From contig JAUVTM010000037.1 in NCBI GenBank assembly GCA_030601545.1, positions 1 to 12,467 of the forward strand: DNA of 12,467 nt. Direction: 5' to 3'. Below the pieces are notes generated by a model, which saw nothing but the letters and a program-made list of their open reading frames with translations, made no database searches and was not told where the DNA came from. Both the position numbers and the translations under genes were made by a program. The stretch comes from Syntrophobacterales bacterium. GTDB lineage: Bacteria; Desulfobacterota; Syntrophobacteria; BM002. Positions within the stretch are counted from its first letter, which is position 1. Each line of letters begins with the position of its first letter. Shown one piece after another: positions 6,894 through 12,467 of this stretch.

Positions 6894-6913
6894 ATTCCCG
6901 CCTGCGCGGGAAT
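6894..6913. repeat. REP-like hairpin
   Basis: ATTCCCGC (6894-6901) pairs perfectly with GCGGGAAT (6906-6913) over the loop CTGC. The unit TGGATTCCCGCCTGCGCGGG is a type of intergenic repeat often seen across proteobacterial genomes. Its presence elsewhere in this genome cannot be seen here. Confidence 0.55.
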
Positions 6914-6934
6914 GACGTGAAATGGCAAGCTTCG

Positions 6935-6995
6935 GTAGGGCCGGTCTCCGTACCGGCCCATTTCCATTTGGCGGGTACAGAGACCCGCCCTACGG
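6935..6995. repeat. BIME-like pair of inverted GC-rich hairpins
   Basis: The first unit (6935-6959) has its own stem GGCCGGT/ACCGGCC. The second (6970-6993) has the stem GCGGGT/ACCCGC. The reverse complement of the second unit (GTAGGGCGGGTCTCTGTACC) matches the first at about 20 of 24 positions, so the two lie head to head with a 10-bp spacer. This arrangement is that of a bacterial interspersed mosaic element. Confidence 0.6.
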
Positions 6996-7210
6996 TTTAT
7001 TCTCTTTTTGCTTGCCATTTAATTATGGAACTCAGATAACCCTTGTTTACTTTCTGAAGTGCTGGTTTGAGGCAACGAGTTTTATGCAACGGACAACCGA
7101 CTACGCACAACGGACTTGCAACAATCTCTGCCAGATGGCTTGTTGGGAATCATCTGGTGATGCCTAAGGGAAAGAGCTGGCATGCAGAGAAGGTGAATAT
7201 CCCTTAGCAC

Positions 7211-7240
7211 TTGACAAAAGCTCATCTATGTGTTTATTAA
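7211..7240 (+). promoter_or_regulatory. Candidate promoter for the rpmH-rnpA cluster
   Basis: A perfect TTGACA (7211-7216) is followed after 18 bp by TATTAA (7235-7240), or after 16 bp by TTTATT, each four of six matches. This implies a leader of about 113 nt before rpmH. The position fits expected strong transcription of a ribosomal-protein gene. Confidence 0.5.
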
Positions 7241-7359
7241 AAACGCCTTTATGATCATATTTGCGCCCGCTCTGACCATTTACCTTTACAAAGGCAAACA
7301 TATGACAGCCGTCATCGGAGTGGGACAGAACAAGCGACTCATAACGGAATAGTACGAGC

Positions 7360-7494
7360 ATGAAACGAACGTATCAACCAAGCAACACCCGGAGGAAAAG
7401 GACCCATGGTTTTCTGGTCCGCATGCGCACAAAGTCGGGCCGGAAAGTAATTAGCCGCAGAAGGGCAAAGGGGAGGAAAAGGCTCGCCGTCTGA
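7360..7494 (+). CDS. rpmH: 50S ribosomal protein L34
   Basis: A complete 44-aa protein begins MKRTYQPSNTRRKRTHGFLV and continues with RTKSGRKVISRRRAKGRKRL to LAV. This is the full L34 pattern: highly basic, with the KRTYQPS opening and the GR-x-V-x-x-RRxKGRK motif. L34 is a small protein of the large ribosomal subunit. The upstream ribosome site is weak (GGA about 11 bases before the ATG). It is followed 41 bp later by rnpA, the near-universal bacterial pairing. Confidence 0.96.
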   Translation: MKRTYQPSNTRRKRTHGFLVRMRTKSGRKVISRRRAKGRKRLAV

Positions 7495-7535
7495 AGAAAT
7501 GGGACGGAATTGCAAGAGTCAGGGAAAGCAAGATT

Positions 7536-7922
7536 TTGCCCAGGATCCGTATGGTGGCGTCGGCTCCGTTGTTAAAAAAACAATTTTCTTTCAAGAGAGA
7601 CGAACGGTTGCGACGCCGGAAGGATTATGAGCTTGCCTTTCGCCACGGAAGCCGTCGCCATACTGAAAACTTCACCATCATCCTGCGGCCAAATGCCCTG
7701 AAGTTCTCGCGTCTGGGGGTCATTGTTGGAAAGAAGGTAGGGAACGCAGTCAAGCGAAATCGAGTTAAACGCTGCCTTCGCGAGTTTTTTCGTTTACATA
7801 AGCACAAGTTGCCACCATCACATGACTTGGTGATAATAGCTAAAAAAGACGCGGCAATACTTGCTTATCACGACGTGCGCGAGGAATTAGCGGCCGTGCT
7901 AATTAAAAACAACTGCATATGA
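7536..7922 (+). CDS. rnpA: Ribonuclease P protein component
   Basis: Protein subunit of RNase P, which assists the catalytic RNA in removing tRNA 5' leaders. The 128-aa product has the FSFKRDERLRRRKDYE opening of the core (about 17-32) and the family's RNR signature KKVGNAVKRNRVKRCLRE (66-83). Two in-frame starts are possible: TTG at 7536, with AGGGA about ten bases upstream, and ATG at 7551, with AGGA five bases upstream, giving 123 aa. The core begins later, so both are compatible with function. The stop overlaps the yidD start (ATGA, 7919-7922), indicating coupled translation. Confidence 0.93.
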   Translation: MPRIRMVASAPLLKKQFSFKRDERLRRRKDYELAFRHGSRRHTENFTIILRPNALKFSRLGVIVGKKVGNAVKRNRVKRCLREFFRLHKHKLPPSHDLVIIAKKDAAILAYHDVREELAAVLIKNNCI

Positions 7923-8140
7923 TCAAAGCATTTTTGCGCACATGTATTCGAGCTTACCAACTCTTCATTTCGCCATGGACACGCCCGTCCTGCCGTTTTA
8001 CCCCCACGTGTTCTGAATTTGCTCACCAGGCCATTACCACATTCGGTGTGGGCCGCGGTCTGGTACTTGCCTCCCGTCGCCTCCTGCGTTGCCATCCGTT
8101 CCATGCCGGCGGTTACGACCCGGTTGATAGCCACCGGTGA
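7919..8140 (+). CDS. yidD: Membrane protein insertion efficiency factor YidD
   Basis: Small membrane-associated protein, 73 aa, that helps YidC-dependent insertion of inner-membrane proteins. The family pattern is clear: RAYQLFISPW (11-20), three Cys in the characteristic spacing (PSCRFTPTCSEFA and LLRCHPFHAGGYDPV), and an amphipathic N-terminus. It overlaps rnpA by 4 bp and sits between rnpA and yidC, its standard position. The length is normal for the family. Confidence 0.93.
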   Translation: MIKAFLRTCIRAYQLFISPWTRPSCRFTPTCSEFAHQAITTFGVGRGLVLASRRLLRCHPFHAGGYDPVDSHR

Positions 8141-8282
8141 TCAGAAGACTTCTATGCCCGTCACTCAGCGGAGCGATAGCGGTTATCTCTGCTCTGGTTC
8201 AGTCCGGCTTCAAAGGGTTGCTCCATAAATGTGCTTGAATTGACTGTGGCGAACTTCTCATCTGTGGCAGGAGCTTTATAGT

Positions 8283-9959
8283 ATGGAAAAACGCGTTTTA
8301 TTGGCGATAGTGCTTTGCATCATCGTGCTGGTTTTGTGGGAAAAGTTTTTCGTCCCGAAAAGGCAGCCGGCTCCACCCAGTACCTCGCCTGCGGTTGAGC
8401 AGGCTCCTCCGGCCCCAACCAAGCCTGACCAGGCGGAACCTACGGTTCCTAAGATCCCCACAAGTGAAGCTCCCGCAACCTCAACACCTTCTTTCCCAGC
8501 TCCGGCTGCTCACACAGGTAGGGATGTGACGGTAGAAACCCCGCTCTACCGTGCGGTGTTTACGGAAACCGGCGCCCGGTTAAAAAGTTTTGTTCTCAAA
8601 CGCTATCGGGAAACCATAGAGAAGGATTCGCCGGGGAAGGAACTGGTCAAGACGAGCAGGATAGAGGATTTGCCCCTGGCATTCAATTTTGTGGATCGCC
8701 CGGTCGCAGCGCTGAACCTGGCCTCTTATGTGGCCGATAGCAAAACAAATGTGACGGTCAGCGATGGTCAAAACCACACACTTACCTTCAGCTACGAAGC
8801 ACCAGGTTGGTTGCGCATTACTCGTCAGTACCATTTCGTTGCGGACAGCTACCTGATCGATCTCTCCGTGAGCGTTGAGAACCTGGGCGGCCAGCCTTGG
8901 GAAAATGCCCCCACTCTCAGCCTCATTAGCCAGCCCCTCTCCTCCGCGACCGGGAGCCGCTACACCTTTCAAGGGCCCTCTCTTTTGGTAAACAATGAAT
9001 TGGAGGAAGTGAAATTTAAAAAGATCAAAGGGGAAGAGAAGTTTCCTGGTCCCATTGATTGGGTTGCCTACACTGGCCAGTACTTCATCATGGCTCTGCT
9101 ACCTGTGAACCTAACTCCCAATCATGCTCAACTTGAAGCCCTGGATACGGCCACCCAGATGGTGGAGATTACCTTAATTGGCCCCAAACTAACTCTTCAA
9201 CCTGGAGTCCAACAGCAATTTAGCTACAAGCTTTACCTCGGGCCCAAGGAGGTAAACATTCTGAAAGCCGCTGACCCCAGACTTGCCAAAGCGGTTAATT
9301 TTGGCTGGTTTGATATCATTGCGCAACCACTGCTTGTCTGTCTGAAGTTTTTCTACCGTTATCTCCACAACTATGGGGCGGCTATCATCTTACTAACCCT
9401 GCTCATTAAGCTTCTTTTCTGGCCGCTCACCCATAAGAGCTATGTGTCCATGAAGGCAATGAAGAAACTTCAGCCAAAGATGCAAAAAATAAGGGAAAAA
9501 TATAAAGATGACAAAGAAAAGATGAACCAAGAGGTCATGCAAATGTACCGGACCCATAAGGTAAACCCCATAGGAGGCTGTTTGCCTATGGTCTTGCAGA
9601 TTCCGGTCTTCTTTGCCTTATATCGGCTGCTCTATAGCTCCATAGCCATTCGTCATGCTCCCTTCCTCTGGTGGATTAATGATCTGGCGGCGCCGGATCG
9701 GTTCCCGATTGGGGTCCAAATCCCTTATCTCGGTGATGGACTTCCTATACTGACCGTGCTTATGGGCGTGTCCATGTTTGCCCAACAGAAGATGTCACCC
9801 ACCGGTGGTGACCCCAAAATGGAGAAGATGATGATGATGATGCCTGTGGTCTTCACCGTCTTTTTTGTGAACTTTCCCAGCGGTCTGGTACTTTACTGGC
9901 TGGTCAACAACATTTTGTCCGTTGGTCAACAGTATTACATCAACAAAAAAACAGCCTGA
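8283..9959 (+). CDS. yidC: Membrane protein insertase YidC
   Basis: Inner-membrane insertase and chaperone of 558 aa, Gram-negative type. The N-terminal TM is at 5-23, followed by a Pro/Ala-rich linker (28-77) and the large periplasmic beta domain (about 80-330). The conserved insertase core runs from about 340 to 553. The hydrophilic-groove basic residue appears as Lys376 (TLLIKLLFWPLTHKSY), where E. coli has Arg; Lys is common in other lineages. NPIGGCLPM (428-436) is the usual start of the next TM segment. A cluster of eight Met lies at MEKMMMMMPVVF, in the loop before the last TMs. AGGAG nine bases upstream supports the start. The 142-bp gap after yidD shows no gene. Confidence 0.96.
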   Translation: MEKRVLLAIVLCIIVLVLWEKFFVPKRQPAPPSTSPAVEQAPPAPTKPDQAEPTVPKIPTSEAPATSTPSFPAPAAHTGRDVTVETPLYRAVFTETGARLKSFVLKRYRETIEKDSPGKELVKTSRIEDLPLAFNFVDRPVAALNLASYVADSKTNVTVSDGQNHTLTFSYEAPGWLRITRQYHFVADSYLIDLSVSVENLGGQPWENAPTLSLISQPLSSATGSRYTFQGPSLLVNNELEEVKFKKIKGEEKFPGPIDWVAYTGQYFIMALLPVNLTPNHAQLEALDTATQMVEITLIGPKLTLQPGVQQQFSYKLYLGPKEVNILKAADPRLAKAVNFGWFDIIAQPLLVCLKFFYRYLHNYGAAIILLTLLIKLLFWPLTHKSYVSMKAMKKLQPKMQKIREKYKDDKEKMNQEVMQMYRTHKVNPIGGCLPMVLQIPVFFALYRLLYSSIAIRHAPFLWWINDLAAPDRFPIGVQIPYLGDGLPILTVLMGVSMFAQQKMSPTGGDPKMEKMMMMMPVVFTVFFVNFPSGLVLYWLVNNILSVGQQYYINKKTA

Positions 9960-10027
9960 TTGTGTCTACTGTTGACTGTTACTGAGAGCATATTTTACTG
10001 TTCGGTTTGTGTATTGCGGAGGAAACC

Positions 10028-10699
10028 ATGTCTACCATGGAAATAGAGGAAAAATCAGTTGAGGAGGCCATTGAAACGGCTTGTCAACGTCTAAACCTTA
10101 CTGCGGACCAGCTGGAAATTGAAATTGTTTCCCACGGTTCATCCGGCATCTTTGGCATTGGTACCAGAAAAGCAAAGATCCTGGTGTCCCCAAAAGAATC
10201 CAGCGATGATACCTCGCTTGAAGAAGCGAGAGAAATTCTGGAAAACATTCTGGCCCACATCCAGGTTCCAACCACTGTGCAAGCTACTTGGGCGGAAGAC
10301 CGGATCAAATTGGACATATCGAGCAACGGCTCCGGCCTGCTCATAGGAAAGCGAGGCCAGACCCTCCAATCTTTGCAGTTTATTGTCAACAAGATCTACA
10401 ACCGGCGAGCATCCAAAAAGGCACACATTGTTGTGGATACAGAAAATTATCGGGAGAGGAGACGCAAGGCCCTTACCGAGGTGGCTCTGAATTTGGGAAA
10501 CCGCGCTAAGAAATCTGGCAAACCGGCAGCCAGCAGCCCCCTCAGCTCCCACGACCGCCGTATCATTCACCTGGCCTTAAAGGACGATCGCAAAGTGCGG
10601 ACACAAAGCAAGGGGGATGGGGCCTTGCGTAAAGTGGTGGTCTTTCCCGTGAAAAAAGAACACTCTGGAGAAAAACAGACCACTTCACGTAACTCATAG
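10028..10699 (+). CDS. jag: Jag/KhpB family RNA-binding protein
   Basis: Single-stranded RNA-binding protein of 223 aa, encoded next to yidC in many bacteria. It has an N-terminal Jag_N domain (about 4-54, with GSSGIFGIGTRKAK), a KH domain whose GKRG loop is at 107-110, and a C-terminal R3H domain (about 144-208, with R177-x3-H181). A 230-aa version from TTG at 10007 is possible. The ATG at 10028 is preferred because GGAGG lies five bases upstream. It is 68 bp after yidC; that gap contains a small TACTGTTGACTGTTACT repeat-like stretch. The R3H region is lysine-rich, as expected for RNA contact. The precise RNA targets are unknown. Confidence 0.92.
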   Translation: MSTMEIEEKSVEEAIETACQRLNLTADQLEIEIVSHGSSGIFGIGTRKAKILVSPKESSDDTSLEEAREILENILAHIQVPTTVQATWAEDRIKLDISSNGSGLLIGKRGQTLQSLQFIVNKIYNRRASKKAHIVVDTENYRERRRKALTEVALNLGNRAKKSGKPAASSPLSSHDRRIIHLALKDDRKVRTQSKGDGALRKVVVFPVKKEHSGEKQTTSRNS

Positions 10700-10736
10700 G
10701 CCCAACCTCAATCCGGGCCCAGTGGTTCCGGGGGCA

Positions 10737-12131
10737 ATGAAACTCTGCGAGTCATTCGAGGATACCATTGCCGCCATCGCCACCCCCATAGGCGCTGGCG
10801 GTATCGGCATCATAAAAATTAGTGGCCCTGAGGCCTGGGCCATTGGCCGCCTACTGTTTGACCAATCCGGTTCTCTTCAAACCGTACAATCCCACCACCT
10901 TTATCACGGCCACATCGTTGACTCCAAAACTGAAAAGATCGTGGATGAGGTGCTTGTCAGCTTCATGCGCGCACCCTCAACCTACACTAGGGAAGACGTG
11001 GTCGAGATCAATTGTCACAGCGGCTTCGCTGTCCTAGACCTCATTCTAGGCCTGGTGATTCGGGCTGGTGCCCGGTTGGCAGAACCTGGAGAGTTCACCC
11101 GTCGTGCTTTCCTAAACGGGCGCCTTGACTTGACCCAGGCTGAGGCGGTCTTAGACCTGATTCATTCAAAAACCAGGCGAAGTCTTGATCTTGCCAGCGA
11201 GCACCTTAGAGGTGAGCTCCAAACCATCATCACAGAACTGCGTGGCCACCTCCTGGATCTTCTTGCGATGCTGGAGGCAGCCATCGATTTTCCGGATGAG
11301 GATTTGGAAATTTTGGCAAGTGAACATCTGGCTGCACGCTTCCGTCAGCAGGTACGGGATCCCATAACTCAATTACTGGAGCACTATGAGGATGGTCGTA
11401 TCCTGCGGGAGGGTCTGGCGGTAATCATCGCCGGCAAGCCTAATGTTGGAAAATCCAGTTTGCTTAATAAGCTCCTTCGCTCCAACCGTGCCCTGGTTAC
11501 TCCCGTTCCTGGCACCACCCGTGACGTTATTGAAGAATCCTTTAGCCTCAGAGGAATTCCATTGAGGCTCATGGACACCGCAGGCCTGCACCAGGCTGAG
11601 GAACTTGTGGAGAAACTGGGCATGGAGTTTACCAGAGAACGGTTGGCTCAGGCTGACCTGGTACTGTTCCTGTTGGACCGAAGTATCCCACTGGCACCTG
11701 AGGATCTTCAGCTTTACAGAGACATTGGTAACAAACCAAGGCTTATTGTCCTGAACAAGGTAGACCTTGAAGCCCATCCTGATTTTGCCGCTATCAGGGA
11801 CCGTTTTCCTGAAGAGACCATCGTGGAGACCTCTGCACTTTATGGCGATGGTATGGAAGAATTGAAGGACGCCGTTTTCCTCTCCATTCTCGGGGGACGG
11901 CTCGACACAGAGACCTCAGTAGTAGCTCCCAACCTGCGGCACAAGCTGTGCTTGGAGCGAAGTCTGGAGGCAGTGAACCGGGGGCTGGAATTGTTTGATG
12001 ATCAGTCTTCCGCAGAACTCATCGCTTTTGAATTACAGGAGGCTCTGGCCCACCTGGGAGAGATTGTTGGTTTGACCACAACCGAAGATTTATTGGATCA
12101 GATCTTTAGTCAATTTTGCCTTGGCAAGTAA
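10737..12131 (+). CDS. mnmE: tRNA uridine-5-carboxymethylaminomethyl(34) synthesis GTPase MnmE
   Basis: GTPase of 464 aa that with MnmG installs the cmnm5/nm5 group on U34 of certain tRNAs. The N-terminal folate-binding domain begins IAAIATPIGAGGIGIIKISG (11-30). The helical domain is split around a G domain with P-loop GKPNVGKS (233-240), GTTRD (259-263), DTAGL (280-284) and NKVD (340-343). The C-terminus ends FCLGK, carrying the catalytic Cys of the C(I/L/V)GK motif. GTG at 10722 would add five residues (MVPGA); the ATG at 10737 matches the family start better, though its upstream G-rich run is a weak ribosome site. It lies 37 bp after jag. Its stop is 2 bp from that of the opposing gene. 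Confidence 0.95.
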   Translation: MKLCESFEDTIAAIATPIGAGGIGIIKISGPEAWAIGRLLFDQSGSLQTVQSHHLYHGHIVDSKTEKIVDEVLVSFMRAPSTYTREDVVEINCHSGFAVLDLILGLVIRAGARLAEPGEFTRRAFLNGRLDLTQAEAVLDLIHSKTRRSLDLASEHLRGELQTIITELRGHLLDLLAMLEAAIDFPDEDLEILASEHLAARFRQQVRDPITQLLEHYEDGRILREGLAVIIAGKPNVGKSSLLNKLLRSNRALVTPVPGTTRDVIEESFSLRGIPLRLMDTAGLHQAEELVEKLGMEFTRERLAQADLVLFLLDRSIPLAPEDLQLYRDIGNKPRLIVLNKVDLEAHPDFAAIRDRFPEETIVETSALYGDGMEELKDAVFLSILGGRLDTETSVVAPNLRHKLCLERSLEAVNRGLELFDDQSSAELIAFELQEALAHLGEIVGLTTTEDLLDQIFSQFCLGK

Positions 12132-12133
12132 AA

Positions 12134-12467
12134 CTAACCCATGTAAAGTTTCAATAATATATTGACAGCCAGAAGGGCAAACAGAGATGGGAAAATCATG
12201 GCTCTGGCTCTTGCAACAGGATCGCGCACCAAATCACCAAGCGCCAGGTATCCCCGACTTGTGCCAAAGTAAAGCCCTGTCAGTAATATGATCCCCTGGA
12301 TCACTGGTATCCACTCGGGATAGAATGGTTTGAAGTGAGAATTTGCGGTGTTAAATAGATCCCATCCCAAACCCAAAGGATCAGATAATACTGCAACAAT
12401 GTGACCATAGTTGACCATCACAGTGGGCAGGCTGAAAGCAATCCAGGCAAAGATGCCTACCGGGATC
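12134..12467 (-). CDS. C-terminal part of an unidentified integral membrane protein
   Basis: The frame stays open to the right edge, so the 5' end is outside the window. The internal GTG at 12421 is only an in-frame codon, with IPVGIFAWIAFSLPT continuing upstream. The visible 110 residues have three hydrophobic segments: the IPVGIFAWIAFSLPTVMV region, WIPVIQGIILLTGLYFG, and MIFPSLFALLAVNILLKLY near the C-terminus. A loop between the first two contains SDPLGLGWDLF. Polar residues are few and there is no Cys or CXXCH in the visible part. I do not recognise the family. The GWDLF-type loop faintly resembles C-terminal TM regions of some membrane redox proteins, but that is too weak for a functional name. 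It converges on mnmE. Confidence 0.7.
   Translation of the reverse strand, partial: IPVGIFAWIAFSLPTVMVNYGHIVAVLSDPLGLGWDLFNTANSHFKPFYPEWIPVIQGIILLTGLYFGTSRGYLALGDLVRDPVARARAMIFPSLFALLAVNILLKLYMG

Larger units (their letters stand above)
6831..7359. other. Intergenic region with REP-like repeats before rpmH
   Basis: This 529-bp gap lacks a convincing gene. It contains a degenerate TTGTCC microrepeat (6837-6856) with an inverted counterpart at 7087-7101, a small hairpin (6894-6913), an inverted pair of GC-rich hairpins (6935-6995), and the candidate rpmH promoter (7211-7240). An open frame on the minus strand (7164-7361) reads fairly protein-like but has no recognised family and covers the promoter and leader. 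Confidence 0.65.

Noticed and set aside
6922..7167. 81-aa open frame on the plus strand
   Set aside because: It is built from the REP-like hairpins and microrepeats, with no recognisable domain and no ribosome site.
7164..7361. 65-aa open frame on the minus strand upstream of rpmH
   Set aside because: It reads somewhat protein-like but matches no family I know, has no convincing ribosome site, and covers the candidate rpmH promoter and leader. It may be chance or a gene remnant.
8240..8280. Possible internal promoter before yidC
   Set aside because: TTGACT at 8240-8245 has no -10 element at a workable distance. TTTATA at 8275-8280 is too far downstream.

Overview
The window looks like chromosomal DNA of a Gram-negative sulfate-reducing bacterium, probably in the Desulfobacterota (Deltaproteobacteria). 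The main evidence is a complete four-gene set matching the Qrc menaquinone reductase of sulfate reducers, next to a housekeeping cluster in the usual bacterial order rpmH-rnpA-yidD-yidC-jag-mnmE. No species is assigned. No phage, IS transposase, CRISPR array, tRNA or rRNA is visible.

Left block (about 1-5474, minus strand). Reading right to left, the genes are qrcA (multiheme cytochrome c), qrcB (molybdopterin-oxidoreductase-like subunit with a Tat signal), qrcC (16-Cys ferredoxin-like subunit) and qrcD (10-TM NrfD-type quinone subunit). Gaps are 8-38 bp, consistent with one operon. Electrons from periplasmic hydrogenases or formate dehydrogenases, via type I cytochrome c3, would enter at QrcA, pass through the Fe-S subunits and reduce menaquinone at QrcD. 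The 473 bp downstream of qrcD are noncoding and packed with about ten consecutive inverted repeats. One is a strong intrinsic terminator for the qrc transcript.

Middle (5475-7359). A 453-bp divergent intergenic region carries a plausible promoter for each side. It separates qrcA from a LysR-type regulator on the plus strand that resembles the family annotated as selenium-metabolism-associated. A 529-bp noncoding stretch follows. It holds REP/BIME-like hairpins bracketed by a short inverted repeat, then a sigma70-like promoter for the ribosomal-protein cluster.

Right block (7360-12131, plus strand). The genes are rpmH (44 aa), rnpA, yidD (4-bp overlap with rnpA), yidC, jag/khpB and mnmE. They link RNA processing, membrane-protein insertion and tRNA modification. 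At the right edge an unrecognised integral membrane protein runs convergently on the minus strand, and its stop lies 2 bp from the mnmE stop. Its 5' end is outside the window.

Most of the window is interpretable with known families. The points most worth checking are the five-heme QrcA with exactly five spare histidines, the QrcB that keeps its cluster cysteines but has no obvious Mo ligand, the hairpin train after qrcD, and the repeat-bounded segment after the LysR gene.
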